Of a stretch of 64,000 bases of DNA, positions 24,036 through 39,040 are shown piece after piece. Positions within the stretch are counted from its first letter, which is position 1. Each line of letters opens with the position of its first letter. The stretch spans positions 61,667,898-61,731,897 of the forward strand of contig NC_079487.1 in the NCBI RefSeq assembly GCF_020520425.1, written 5' to 3'. This DNA comes from Spinacia oleracea (taxonomy: Eukaryota > Streptophyta > Magnoliopsida > Caryophyllales > Amaranthaceae). Below the pieces are notes generated by a model. The model was given only the letters and a program-made list of their open reading frames with translations. It was not told the DNA's origin and did no database searches. A program made the translations under genes and the position numbers.

Positions 24036-25402
24036 TGAAGGAAATAATGCCCTTGGTCCAAGTATGCATTTAATGTTAAGTCTAATAAATGCGGTTCAGT
24101 ATTAATTAACAAGTTAATAATTCGGTGAGATCAAGTGAGCTGAATGCCTAGCTAGAGGCCGCTTCAGTTCAAGTGGAATTAATGATATTAATCCACAGCT
24201 TACTCTTGACTGAACCTGTAGGGTCACACGAATAGTACGTAAAAGGATCAAGTATTTAAGTGAATCAAATACTCTATTTATGAACATTTCGAAACGCGGA
24301 TCTTGGTTTCAGTGGGAGTTGAGATCGTCAAAGGCAAGTAAATGAATACTTCGGAAACGATTATATTGCCGGAAACGGAAATATGGATCGTATCGGAAAT
24401 ATAAATTTCATCCAAGTCGTAGATGTTGCCGGAAAAGGAAACATGGTACGTATCGAAAAATATTATCGGAACGAAAATATTGCCGGAATCGGAAATATTG
24501 CCGGAAACGGAAATATTGTCAGAATCGGAAATATTATCGGAATTGGAAAATAATTCCGGAAACGGAAATATTAAATATTTGTTCGAAACGGAAATTAATT
24601 CCGGAATCGGAAATGTTAAATATTGTTCGTATCGGAAATGAATTCCGGAATCGGGAATTTGATCGGAAGCGCATCGTACGAATTAGCATCGGACGAGACT
24701 TGCTAGAAGAAGGCCCAGCACGAAGCCAGGTCCACGCCCAGCAAGTCAAGCACCCAACACAAACGCTGCCAAAGCCTCGCCAGGCCCAGCGCAAGGCCAG
24801 GCCCAGCAAGGCCATGGCGCACGCGCGAGCTCGTGGGCTGCGGGATGTGCTTCTCACGTGGGCCGCAAGGCTTGCACGGTTGTGCGGCTCGTGCTCGTGC
24901 TCGTGCAACGCTTGTGTTCAATACGAATCCTAAAGCTAATGGAATTCGTTCTATGATTAAATCCTAATCCTAATAGATAGAATTTGTTTAATAGAGTTCT
25001 AAAGATATTCTAATTAAACTAATTAGTATCCTAATAGGATTCTAAATCCCTTTCCATGACTATAAATATGTGCCTAGGTTCACAATTTATGTGTAAGAAT
25101 TCAAGTATTCAAAGGTAAGATTTTCAATCAAAAATCAGCCAAACACTTGCCCTATTTAGCCGAAAATTCTAAGTACCTTAAGGGCGATTCTAGTTGGTCA
25201 AGCTTAAGGCGGATCCAGATGTGCTGTGGACTTTCTACGGAGGGACGACACTTGGAGTCCTAAAGACTTGTTCTTGTTCTTGTTCGGTTCGGGCGCAGCT
25301 AGGGAGGGCACGCTACAAAGTGTATGCATCCTAGACTAATTATATGATTATGTGCAATTAATATGATTCCTGGCATTAAGGTTTTTCCGCATGATTTATG
25401 TT
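24036..25402 (+). repeat. 5' LTR of the Copia element (left part)
   Basis: It matches 37486-38842. It contains a field of short repeats of the GGAAACGGAAATATTG / GGAATCGGAAATATT type (about 24350-24660), a GC-rich block (24690-24910) and a TATA-like TATAAATATG near 25061. Confidence 0.9.
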
Positions 25403-25897
25403 CACTAGTAGAAAAAATATCATTTGCAGCGCGCATAAAAGGGGCTTTTTGCAGCGTTTTTGAGCGCTGCAATTGTGATGGCTGCAAATAATGGACTTTT
25501 ATTTGCAGCGAACATAAACGCTGCAAAAAACCATTAATAACAGCGCATGGTGTTTCACACGTGCTGCAATTAGTGTCTATTTGCAGCGCTTTGATGTGCA
25601 TAGGCATTGAAAAAAGAGATTTTCAAAGGGAATTTTCTGCCACAATTTACAACTTTGGTTTAACAGTGCGCGCTGCAAATAGTGCGTTTATTTTACAAAA
25701 AAAATAAATTCCTATATTAATTCTTTGGTACTACTACTCGGTACTAGCCTCCATAATTATGTTCTAACATCCATAAATACATAAATAACATCCACAAAAA
25801 GTAGTGCCAATGTGATAAATTTGAAATACATTGGTGAATTAACTTGACCTATCAGAAACATGTTAATTACAATACTTAAAGAATGTTCTGTAGCTCA

Positions 25898-26845
<948 letters not shown>

Positions 26846-27239
26846 AACTTGTTTCATTAGTAAAGAGCAAGCACTCTTTCCTAATGCTTGCTAAAAGGCT
26901 ACGAATTTATGAAAGCCAAACATTCAAGATTCAACACATACCAAAGTTGAGACTTGCATTTCTAGCCCTCATTTATTCATTGACCCGCGTTGACCATAAG
27001 CTATTGCACCGAGATCAATTAGTGAATGCTGCGAATGAGGAGTTGGTAATGAGGTTTTTTCTACTAGTGGAAGTTCTAAAAACAAGTTCACGTGAGTCTA
27101 GGAACTTGGAATCTTTTTCTTATCAACCACCAATATTCTTCTTTTAAGCCCTAAACTAAAATTTAGCTTGAACAAACTTCTAAAACAATAAAAAAAAACT
27201 TCGCAAAAGTTGTTCAATTATGTGAAAAGGCAGAATGCT

Positions 27240-27646
27240 GTACCAGACTGCCCTTTCTTTGGATCCTTGAAGAGTTGAATATTGTTTAAAATCTCCGCCA
27301 GGGCGATGTACATCAAACACCCTCAGTGTTTTGTTGTACCCATCAAATATCCTGCAGGAATTGAGTAACATGAGAAAAGATGAGAATAAGACAAACCGCT
27401 CAATCATTTCTGCCAAATCATGTAAACATTGCACACAATTCAGGTACAGTCCTCGAATTAGATGGTGTTCAACACTTGAATTTGACAAGATACAAATACA
27501 TGAAAGTAAAAACCAGAAGAGCAAGGCAACAAAGAATTCTCCAAGCATATGATGGTATATACTTGGTTCCAGTAGGGTTGAAAGCAATTGAAAAGGCTGC
27601 AGTAATCTCATTCATAGCATCAAAAGCTCGATATGTACATCGTAAC
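27240..27646 (-). pseudogene. Captured TCAB1/WRAP53-like WD40 gene fragment
   Basis: Two minus-strand exons are present. The first is 27646-27563 (YRAFDAMNEITAAFSIAFNP, TGT) and the second 27351 to about 27240 (KIFDGYNKTLRVFDVHRPGG, DFKQYSTLQGSKE). They join across a GT/AG intron that splits the Lys codon. The string matches what I recall of plant homologues of telomerase Cajal-body protein 1 (NPxGxKIFxGYNKxxRVFDxxRPG, then xQGxKxGQSG). The expected GQSG after SKE is shifted by one extra A, giving RAVWYS instead. Only about 60 codons of a protein of some 400 residues are present. Confidence 0.75.
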
Positions 27647-28591
27647 TGAAAAACTAATCCAAATAAGAAAACTATAATGACCAGAGGAAGGCAGAAACCA
27701 TAAATTCAGTAATCCCAAACCTTACAGCAATCCCAATCTTTTACACAGATAATTCAGCAATCCCAACTTACAAGCAATAACAAACTCCTTAAAACTAGCA
27801 AAAATCAGATCAGCTCAGCTTATTTACATGAAATAAGGTTAGGAAAAGCTAGCAGAATAGCAAATCAGTTCAGAACGCAGTACAATAGAGAAACAAATCA
27901 GAGCAGCAAATCAGATGATTCCTTACTAGCTGTAATGACTCATTAGTTGTATGGGAGTTGTATGGGGTTAGAAAGGATCACGGGTCCAGAGGGACTTCTG
28001 ATGTTTGATGCTAACAACATCAGGATTTCCATCCAAGCTAATAAAGTAAAGAAGATGGAGTTGCACGGGATTCAATTACACAAAAATTGGCGGTCGGTAA
28101 TTTATAACTACAAATGAAACTGTAGTAAGTTTAAAGTTCTAAATAAACTTTGGAATTTTTACTTTGATTCCAAACAAAAATGGATAAGGTAATAAGAATT
28201 AAAGTTCTTATACAATACAGAAGGTAGAGTAAAATTTATTATAACTCCTAAAAATATGCACGCACACAAGCACAAGACACACATGCACACTCAAACATTA
28301 GAAGAGTACACACTCTCAGATTTTCTTCACAAAAGAGTGCAACCAAAAGTAGAATATAAGATGATTGCACATTAGTGAAAGTTCTTGTCTTTTTTTCAAA
28401 AACTTCGATGATGGAAAAATGATAACAATAGCTACTTTACTTGTGACTCATGAACAAAGACGCTCAATGTTTGACTAAAAGCTATGCAAAGATGATCCTA
28501 AATAATCGAATGTATCATTTTAGGAGTAACATCTGGATGACATGTCACTACATGAGTACTAAATACACAATTTTCTGAAACAACTAAGTAC

Positions 28592-28934
28592 CTAGAAGGA
28601 AGGACAGCCTGAGGAATCAAAGGGGTATATGATGTTTCCCGTTCTGTCGCAAGACGTTGAGCCTTCTGGAATTCCTTCAAAACTGCTTGGAAATCTTTTA
28701 CAAGTTTTGCTTCAACAATCTTCTTGTTTGCCTGGATAAATGGAAGGAAGATGAAATCAAATTTTGGCTCGGGAACGCATTAATACCCAATTGAGGAAGG
28801 TATGCAGTCCATAAATCTGAAGTGTTGAAAATATACTTACACTGACATTATTGCCATGATCTGTGTCACTTGCTTATTTGAGTTTATCTGAAGTATCCTT
28901 TACTAATTGCCCAATATGTAACCTTGTCTTGTGG
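28592..28934 (-). pseudogene. Captured SYP2-type syntaxin (Qa-SNARE) gene fragment
   Basis: Exon 28934-28841 encodes HKTRLHIGQLVKDTSDKLK, an in-frame stop, then ASDTDHGNNVS. Exon 28731-28592 encodes ANKKIVEAKLVKDFQAVLKE and FQKAQRLATERETSYTPLIP plus QAVLPS. Splice sites are GT/AG. The second exon matches the linker of plant vacuolar/prevacuolar syntaxins (SYP21/SYP22: AKLAKDFQAVLKEFQKAQRLAAERET). The SNARE helix and membrane anchor are missing. Confidence 0.88.
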
Positions 28935-29837
28935 CTATTAAGAGGATGAAACAAGTATCAGAGGATATTAGTTCAAAATGGAATAAACAGTAAACACCAC
29001 ATTGCAAAACAAGAAGCACTGGATAGTCCTTATGAGTTTTTAAAACAACCAGCCTTATAAACCATGTACAGACAACACAGAGTATTACCCTAGGAATTCA
29101 GTTTAAGATAAACAAAGAAGGATGATGAGCATTGAAAGTGAAATAAGTTACAATCAACAAAAAAATTTGGGACAAGCACTGGAGAGTGGGATAAAATCTG
29201 TTGCATCAGCAACAAAATATTGTAACTCAACCATTTGAATACCACGTGAATGACTAGGATTGGAAAATTTACTCTTTCCGTTATGTAAAAAAAAGAGAAA
29301 GAATTCCCAATGGCAGCAGTTCATCTTTAAAGGATCTTTGCATAGATCAGACCTAGCACATTATCACAACCTCATGCAACTAAGAAAGTAGTTAAATAGC
29401 CAATTGAGTTCTAGGTCAATTGCTCTAAAGATGACCAAAATTCTGAGAAGACGTCCATCGACCAATCAAACAGAAATTCAACAGCAAGATAGAGTGACCT
29501 AATCACACATGGTGAACATCATGGTTTCTATAGCCTTGGCAAGAATACAACCAACTTACTCCCAACACAAAATACATCACTAAATCTAACCCAACCTAGC
29601 TCATCCAATCAAGTTATCTCATAAAACACAAAAGTTCAAGAACACTAAAGAATCAAGTTATCTCATAAATTCGGCTTGCATAAGTAACAAGATTTATTCT
29701 TACAACCACAACCATGACATGGTCTGCCATATCTCAATGGAAAAGCACATTAATTAAAAAAGAAAGATCTAAATCCACACAAATGAAAAAAAGAACCATA
29801 AAAGGTGACCTTTGAAGCATCAGGATTTGGAAACTCA

Positions 29838-30000
29838 CCCTAGTAGAGATCGGCGAGTTCTTCTTCTCCGTAGTTTTCGTTCTCTTTCGTTTGAGATTTT
29901 TGTGTAAAATCAAGAAAACCTACGAGTAAAATTGATACCAAAAATCACAGATCTGATAATAAAAGAAACCATAAAACAATTTATGATAACGACGAAATCC
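29838..30000 (-). promoter_or_regulatory. Possible captured 5' exon with splice donor
   Basis: On the minus strand a 5'UTR-like purine-rich stretch (AAAGAGAACGAAAACTACGG, then AGAAGAACTCGCCG) ends in a good donor (G|GTGAGT) near 29840. It lies upstream of the three captured gene pieces, in the same orientation. A role as first exon of a chimeric transcript is inference. Confidence 0.3.
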
Positions 30001-30714
30001 AACCTTAACGCTAAGAGTTGCTCGTACAATCTGCTACTGTACTAACCTAACAGTGGTATCACGAGCCTCTTATTAATTGCATGATCTATTATTGCTTAAC
30101 ATGGTTAAATTTTACAAATTTGCAAAGAATTAAAAGGGGTGATTAATTTTCGTAATTGTTAATTAATTGCAAATTGCATTTATTTAATTATATGTACGCA
30201 GTTTTTCGGCAGTTTCTTCGTTACTCAACCAAATCGAGTGATTTTTGTGTCAATTCCGCATGTAAAAGGGATTCTAAAATTCCCAAATTCGAAGCCTAAC
30301 TATGACTTTTCGGAGGTTTTAGTTTTTCAAACGCAAAAGTTTGTAATTTTAAGATGTTAAATTGAATATTTGCAATTCTTGTTGTTAAATCTTGAATTTT
30401 TTATTGACCTACTGTATATGTTTAACAAATTTGAATGTCTAAGCTTGTTAATTATACAACCTAATTTGTAATTGTAATTAATTTTTTGAAATTCGAATAA
30501 TTTAGAATTTGATTTGACTTTCATAATTAATTGACAATTTAATTAGGTATCCATGATTAAAAACCACCATAAAAATTGTTAATTTGTGATAAATTTTAAA
30601 TTTTCATGACCTAGATTTGAATCCATGTTAATCGGAAATTAATTGATTAATAAATTTTCGATTTTTCGCACTAAAATTATGAAATTAATATGATTTATTA
30701 ATTTGTCGTTAATT

Positions 30715-31240
30715 TTAAATTAAAAATTTAAAATTTTTATGAATATCGCTCATACATGTTGCACACACAAAGCAATGGTCACTACGTGTTACCCTTAAGG
30801 GGTGTTGTATAGTGCGGGCACGCGACGACGAGCAAGGGAGCTCGTTGCCCGTGCGGTACGAATGCAGCGAGCAACATAGCATGGCGCGCGCGCGAGGCAT
30901 TGGAGCTGGCCGTGTGTGCTGTGCGATGGGCGGTGGGCCCAGGGAAAAGCATGGGTGAGCAGTCGCGTGTGGGCAGCGAGCGTGCTGCGCCACAGCGCAC
31001 TGCCTCGCCCGAGTGAGCGATGGGTCGCTCCTTGAGCGATGCCTCGCCAGGGGCTGCTGCGATGCGATGCGGACGAGCAGGCTGCGCGCAAGCGTGGCTT
31101 GGCTTGCTGCGTTTGCGCGCGGCTGCTGCCACTCGTGCATGCCGAGCGGTCAGTCGAGGGGAATGCTGCCTCGTACACTCGATGGGGCTTGGGCGCAAGC
31201 CCAAGTGCCTCGTCTTGTTACGATTGACGCGTTTTAATTT
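30715..31240. other. GC-rich block in the Copia leader
   Basis: About 0.5 kb of high-GC sequence with CGCGCGCG, GCTGCTGC and CGAGCAGG motifs, in an interior that is otherwise AT-rich. It opens several overlapping frames on both strands, none resembling a known protein. It resembles in style the GC-rich block of the LTRs. Confidence 0.6.
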
Positions 31241-34238
31241 TAATTTTGAATTTTCAGCTCGGAAACGATTTTAATTATATTTTAAAATTCGTAATTTAAA
31301 TTGTTTTCCCGGAATTTAATTTTGAATATTATAATTATTTTGAATTTTAATTTATACTAATTATTTTACTAAAATTAAAACCTTGAATTAATTTAAATTC
31401 GTTTAATTCAACTGAAAATAAATTAAATGGATTCGATTATAATTTTATATGAGCTTTAAATTTTAATTAAACTTGTATATTTCCGGTTAGACTAGAAATA
31501 CATTTTTATGTTTAAAATTAGTTAAGCATATAAAGTTATTGGTTTAAGTGGGAGCCTTTAGTCATAAACTCTTGATTAGGTCTACAATCCTTTAAGGTTA
31601 AACAACTTGATTAGAATTAATAAGGACTGAATAATTGGTAGATTATTGGTGCCCTTGATTAATTGCTGCAAATATTTATGTTATGCATTACAATGTGTTT
31701 TTCTAACCAGCTATGTGGGTCATTCATGATAATGAATGGATGAATGGTATATATTGTATATGTACTGTTTTGCAGGTTAATGAAAGTGACTAGTATGGCC
31801 CAAATAGGATAGAAAATATGGTCTGCGTACCATTAATTTGAATGTTATATTGGTCTAAAAGTACCAAATTTTATTGCTTTTAAATATGGTCTGCGTACCA
31901 TCAAATAGTTGTAATTAGTTTAATTATAGTTGATCCTATTTGAAGAAAATGGCGCCTCCCATGGTGAAATTCAAAACGGAGTTTCCAATCCATTTTCAAG
32001 ACGGACTTTGAAGTTGAAGCTTCAAGATGAAGTCGGGCCATACTAGATCACATTTATCTTATGCATGTTTTAAGTTATTTATTGCTCTTAAATATGTCTT
32101 AATTATGCATGAGATTGTGGCTTGATTATGTTGCATGATTAAGGATTTTAGTTCACTTAAAATCTAACCAACATAGTTATAGCCTTAAGTTCCAAACTTA
32201 AAAATTGAGTTAAAAGGTGCCATGCCAAAATAACACTTACTTGGATAACCTTTACATCAATCTTAGTAATAGTTTTCCGCCATAGCGAGGTGTTACTCAT
32301 TGATCCTAAAGGGGTAAGGTACACAAATAATTGTGAGTACAAGTTAGTTTTGGTGAAACTCAACGATATAAGTAAGGAGTCCTTTTATGTCGTGGCAAAT
32401 GCGATAGGTTTACCTAATAAGTTCTTAGACGTACCTATCAACCAAGAGTAGTTTCTAGACTATTAGCAAAAGGCTTTTGCTTACCTAAAATATTTTAGAA
32501 TTGAGTCAAAATACATAATGTGCTTAATTCTTCAATGATTTAAGGGTCTTGGAATCATTTTATTCACACCTGCCGGAACAAAAATTCGAATAAAATGCTA
32601 ATGACTTGTTTGAATTGCATGATTGCTTTAATATTCAAGTTATTATTCATGATAAATACTTAGACTTTGCATGCTTCAATGTATGCTTTAATTATTATGT
32701 ATAATTAAATATCTTGCATTGTAGTAAACCCTTTTAGAAAGGTAACAGTAAATTTCCTCGATTGGTGGTGAATCCAAGAACGATTCACGGAAATGAGAGA
32801 AAGTTAGCAATTTAAATGTACGTTTCTTATATCGACTTTTATGGTTGTTTTTGAGTATCAAAGTCGAATGGCAAACCGATTGGTGCTTGTGAATTCAAAA
32901 TACAATGTAGTCTTGAGATCATAAAGCATTGAGTTTAAACGCTCAGCTTTACCAATGGTTAACAACCTAATATCTTTGTCCATTTATTTCTCGAATGAGT
33001 CTAGTCCCTAGACATTCGAATAGATAGATTCTTAGAGAACTTTAGAAGCTTCTGGTAAGATCATCTAGTTGAAAAAGAATATTCAACATAAATAAAATGG
33101 TAAGAACTTTGTTGGAGTGACATTGGACATGTCTAACAAAGTATAAAAGTCAACACTAAAGAATTCAATTCTTAAGACTATAAGATAGGGTACAAGAAAT
33201 AGGAAAACAAGCAACAAAGGAAAGGAATTTGCGATTCCGTTTCTACCTATAAGTTTATATTTAAAGAGAAGTGACCTAGCAATCAAACTTCCTTGGTATC
33301 ATATACTGCTTGAGGTTCTTACTTCGATAATAACTCAAACAATGGAAGCTAGGCTACACTAATGACCTACAAGTGGGAAATGAAGCATGGCATTGCTACT
33401 TAGTTGTAGGGTCATCTAGTTTGTTTTAATTCCTTTCAAAGGCTGGAACTTAATGGCTATTTTGTTCCATAATCAGCATACCTGAATTTCTGTTTTCAAA
33501 TACAGAAAGACTCACATTCAAGAAAAACAAAAACAATATTTGTTTGTTTATTTGAATGAAATGGTCATTTACGGGTTGAGTCAATATGCTTGATTAAAAC
33601 AAACAACTATTTAACAATGAGAACTTTACTAGGTTCAAATCAATCTCTTGATTTGAGTTCCACTAACCTTTAGCATTGTTGCTTAGACCATATCAACAAG
33701 TTAACATTCAAAAGCTCTATTTTAATGGACTTTTTGAAAGTTGATTGATTTCTAGATCATTCAAGACAAGTTAGTCTTACTTGTTGAAAGTAACAAAAGA
33801 TATGAACTATTGTTAGAACTCCTAGACGATAGAGTTCAAAGCTAAAGAAAGATTTTATGACTTTATTATATCACCTGGATTTGAGTGAATATTGGTTTAT
33901 TTACTCAATGAGATATAAGTTTGAATCTTTTTGGCCAAGTCAAAGATTCAGAAGTATAAAATTCACTTGGCAAGAAATCATAAAGATCTAGGTTAGATCA
34001 TGTTGATGATTACTTGAGACCAAAAATGATCATCAATGATTGTGTGTTGTAAATTCACGATCTAGCTCCATAAGATATGGTATGTCTAAGTTGGAATGAT
34101 CGAAGTCAATTAATACTTGATTCGATCAATGATAAATCATAAAGACTTTTCCTATAATTTCTAAACAAAATGCTCAACTACCACCAAACTAAACCAAATT
34201 CGTCAAAGCTATTTGAAAAGTAATTTCAGAATATCTTT

Positions 34239-34239
34239 T

Positions 34240-34281
<42 letters not shown>
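34239..34281. repeat. (TA)n microsatellite
   Basis: About 21 uninterrupted AT dinucleotides inside the Copia interior. Confidence 0.95.
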
Positions 34282-34282
<1 letters not shown>

Positions 34283-37200
34283 AAAGAGTTGCAAAACTCA
34301 GTGGGAGCTTAGCGTTTGTTATTCAACAAACTAAGGCCCAAGAATAGATATATGTTTCATTGTGATTTATTCAAATGAGACACAAGGGTATTGTTTCTAC
34401 CACGAATTTTTGAGAACATAATGTTTGTTTGCTCGAAATGATGTCCTTTTGGAGATTGGTTTCCAAAATGACAAGTGGGAGAAAATAGACCTCGAAAGTC
34501 TTCGAGGCGAACAACAAACATAAATGGACATTCTGGAGGCTTTTCGAAGTTCTTTAGAAAATCCGAACACTTATTCTTTAAGGACTTTAGAAGTGGCTTT
34601 AAGGAATAGACATCTCTTAGAAGACTTTACAAGTGCTTCAAGAAGAACAGAATATTCAAAGGACTTTCCAGTGGCTGTTGATATTCTATTGTATGATGTT
34701 CTATATCCAAGTAGGCATAGAGTTCAAGTCACTAAAACTATGAGATTCTTCTATTAGATAGTAAAGAAACATGGAGTTCAGGTCATTGAAGCTATACGAT
34801 TCTTCTATTAGATAGTGAAGAAACCTACAACTTGCAGTCAAACTATTATCATGTAGATTAATGAGTTTGTGACTTGTAAGAAAGCTATGACGAAACCTAG
34901 ATTCCCTAAAATGGTTAGAGGCCATATATAGACTTAATGTTTTAAATGGTTAAAGGCCATAAAACATACTCAATGTTTTGATGAAAAAATTGAATTTTTG
35001 TTGATTTGCAAGAATAGTTTCACACCTAGTGGTTGCAAGTTTTTTTTAAGGATAAAAACCATCAAACATAGAATTGTGTTCACACACAAAGCTAGATTAG
35101 TTGCTAAAGGTTACAAGCAAATTCACGGCGTGGATTGTGTTGAAACCTCATGCATAATCGTAATGCTCAAGTCTATAAATCAAGCAATGATTGCATATTG
35201 GTACATATGGAAATTGGATGACAAAACGTATTCCTCAATCAAATGTTGGAATAAACTATGTACATGGTATGTCATAGGATTTGTGGATCCAAATAAATGC
35301 TTGAAAAGGAAAGCTAGCTTATGAAATCTAAGTACATATTTAAGCAAGCAATTGGGAATTAGAACTGTATTTTAGTGAAGCTAATAAGTATTTTAGTTTC
35401 ATAAAATGTACATGATTCTTATAGATATATAAGAAGTTTAGTGGGAGTACGTAAAACTTAATTGGTCCTATGTGTATCGCACACATACCTCTCTATTGTG
35501 AAATAACATTCAAATGCTAATGACTTAGATTTGAAATTATTCATCAATGATGGACCATGGCGAAACTTAGTACATATTGGGTATTAAGACCTATTTACAA
35601 AGATCTTATAATATTGTTTTGGATTAAGTAATGGCATTTACTAAATCAAACACGAAAGACTCCATTGGAGATATTCGACCTATATGAATAAATCTAAGTA
35701 AAGGATGTTTGAACTATGTATAAGCATTTACTAAGTTAAACATCAAAGGATCTAAGTGAGATTCTTAACCTATATTATATGTCAAAGAATTTAGCTGAAT
35801 TCGGTGTCTACTGAAATTGGATAGCTAAAGTTACATGAATAGAATTCAATTGGGAATTATTCAGCAAAAGAATTTGTCATGTATGATATAATAGGAGGAT
35901 CGCCAAAAATGTTTTGTATGGCTTTAGGCATGACGAACATATACCAATCTCTGTTGATCTAAGTGAAGATCAACTAGATTGAGATCAAGAAAAATTTATG
36001 GTACTTGAAAAGGTACATAAGAGTAGTTCTTGATTCAAGGAAATAAAGATATGCTAAATATTGATGCTACACGCATAAACACTGGCAAAGGATCAAGCAA
36101 GATTCATTTGGAGTTAACCATTGACAAGGACGAGCTAAAGAGCATCGTGTTTTGAAATGGCAACATGGATTGGAGACCATGAGTTGTTGCGTGGGAAATT
36201 ATAATAATTTCTATGTTCTAAGATATAGTTGGAAAGTCTTCCGCATATCTGTGAACTGCTTAGATAAGCAAATCCAAACAAAGCATCACTAGCAACCTAT
36301 ACAGTTGAAGTAAAAGTACTTATTGCCTAAGAAGCAATAAAACAGGGTTGTTTAAGTTAAAGAGTTCTTCACTAAACTTGGGTGGATCACATGTCTGCTG
36401 ACTTGATGGTTCTTCATTGCAAAATGCGTAGAACCACTATCGTAGCAAGAAAGACTAGATCACAAAATAAACATACTCAAAAGATCTTATCATCTATCTC
36501 GAAGAACATTCGATGAAAAGGATATTAGGATTGGCAAATCATGATAACTAAACCTATGCAACAAGTGAGAAACAACACTCACATTGTGGCACTAGAAATC
36601 CAGCATAGCTTTGAATTCCATTAATTGTTTTAAAGATGGGTTTTGAGGCCCATGGTTGTAAAACATTGGGGTTGAACATTTATCATATATGAAATGTATT
36701 TTCATATTCCATTTAATATTGGTTTAGTATTAAATGATAAGTCCCTTCAATTTGACGATATATTCAAGATAGACTATCAGGACCAGTTCTGTGACTAAGA
36801 AATGTCTATCAAGTGAACTTGAATGTCAAAAGTTGAAAATTGTACCTAGTCGGAGTTTTCTATAAAGATGGACGCATAGAAAAAGTTAGACGACTAGAAT
36901 GCAAGATGACTAGTAGTTTTGTTTCTTGAACTAGGTGGACATGGCAATGTCGTAATCATTTGCATAGATACTTACTTTGGGAAGACTAGTATCGGACAGA
37001 CCTATGAAACTTTACTGTAAGATATGAAAATCTGTCATAAGTAAATTTCATTAAAGTTATTAGACACTAATCCTCAATACCTGAGTGATTTGAGTGATTT
37101 GAGATTACTTGTTTGAGAAGTGCTTACTTTGACGTTGTCAACCGTCGCACCGTAAAAGGAGGCTATAAAGGCAACGCTCAGGTAATCACCTATCAAGAAG

Positions 37201-37485
37201 TCTAATCTCAAGATCGCAAGATTGGGATTTTGCTCCCACAAATCGGGATGAGATGCTAAAAGTTGTACAAGGCCACTCGGAGAGCTAGAAACTGTAAAAT
37301 GCATGGCCGTGCTCAGATGAATCATAGGCTATGATTATCTGTTTATTTGATCAGTTGAACTCTGAAACCGAGAAACACCTCTGGAAATAATAAGGATGAC
37401 AACTCTTACCTTATGTTCAAGATCAAACATCGAGAGACAAAGGAATTAGGAAATGCACACTTGTCCCTAAGGACAAGTAGGAGAC

Positions 37486-38866
37486 TGAAGGAAATAATGC
37501 CCTTGGTCCAAGTATGCATTTAATATTAAGTCTAATAAATGCGGTTCAGTATTAAATAACAAGTTAATAATTCAGTGAGATCAAGTGAGCTGAATGCCTA
37601 GCTAGAGGCCGGTTCAGTTCAAGTGGAATTAATGATATTAATCCACAGCTTACTCTTGACTGAACTGGTAGGGTCACACAAATAGTATGTAAACGGATCA
37701 AGTATTTAAGAGAATTAAATACTCTATTTATGAACATTCGGAAATGACGGATCTTGGTTTCAGTGGGAGCTGAGATCGTCAAAGGCAAGTAAATGAATAC
37801 TCCGGAAACGATGATATTGCCGGAAACGAAAATATGGATCGTATCGGAAATATAAATATTATCCAAGTCGTAGATGTTGCCGGAAACGGAAACATGGTAC
37901 GTATCGGAAAATATTATCGGAAATGGAATTATTGCCGGAATCGAAAATATTGCCGGAAACGGAAATATTGTCAGAATTGGAAAATAATTCCGGAAACGGA
38001 AATATTAAATATTTGTTCGAAACGGAAATTAATTCCAGAATCGGAAATGTTAAATATTGTTCGTATCGGAAATGAATTCCGGAATCGAGAATTTGATCGG
38101 AAGCGCATCGTACGAATTAGCATCGGACGAGACTTGCTAGACGAAGGCCCAGCACGAAGCCAGGCCCGCGCCCAGCAAGTCAAGCGCCCAACACAAACGC
38201 TGCCAAAGCCTCGCCAGGCCCAGCGCAAGGCCAGGCCCAGCAAGGCTATGGCTCATGCGCGAGCTCGTGGGCTGCGGGCTGTGCTACTCGCGTGGGCCGC
38301 AAGGCTTGCGCGGCTGTGTGGCTCGTGCTCGTGCTAGTGCTCGTGCAACGCTTGTGTTCAATACGAATCCTAAAGCTAATGGAATTCGTTTTATGATTAA
38401 ATCCTATTCCTAATAGATAGAATTTGTTTAATAGAGTTCTAAAGATATTCTAATTAAACTAATTAGTATCCTAATAGGATTCTAAATCCCTTTCCATGAC
38501 TATAAATATGTGCCTAGGTTCACAATTTATGTGTAAGAATTCAAGTATTCAAAGGTAAGATTTTCAATCAAAAATCAGCCAAACACTTGCCCTATTTAGC
38601 CGAAAATTCTAAGTACCTTAAGGGCGATTCTAGTTGGTCAAGCTTAAGGCGGATCCAGATGTGCTGTGGACTTTCTACGGAGGGACGACACTTGGAGTCC
38701 TAAAGACTTGTTCTTGTTCTTGTTCGGTTCGGGCGCAGCTAGGGAGGGCACGCTACAAAGTGTATGCATCCTAGACTAATTATATGATTATGTGCAATTA
38801 ATATGATTCCTGGCATTAAGATTTTTCCGCATGATTTATGTTGTTCATATGTATCATAACCTAACA
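37486..38866 (+). repeat. 3' LTR of the Copia element
   Basis: Full-length 1381-bp LTR, TGAAGG...CCTAACA. Followed by GGTAT. Confidence 0.92.
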
Positions 38867-39040
38867 GGTATATACAATAATTGAGACTAATATTAACCTA
38901 TTTGCTAGTATGTAAAATCGTACAAGACGTGTTTCGCCTATATTTAAATAATAGTATAATTATACGTTTTACACTTTTTTTAGCAAGCAAGAAGGTTAAG
39001 CAACTATTAACCTAACCAACCCCAGAGCAGACTACTACAA
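38867..39040. other. Spacer, no gene
   Basis: Short AT-rich interval between the Copia element and a LINE remnant. Confidence 0.4.

Noticed and set aside
30053-30067. tRNA-like sequence GTGGTATCACGAGCC
   Set aside because: It is the primer-binding site next to an LTR end, complementary to the 3' end of initiator tRNA, not a tRNA gene.
30715-31274. Several overlapping open frames of 60-140 codons on both strands
   Set aside because: They are a by-product of high GC and few stop codons in the GC-rich block of the Copia leader; translations are low-complexity Arg/Ala/His runs with no domain.
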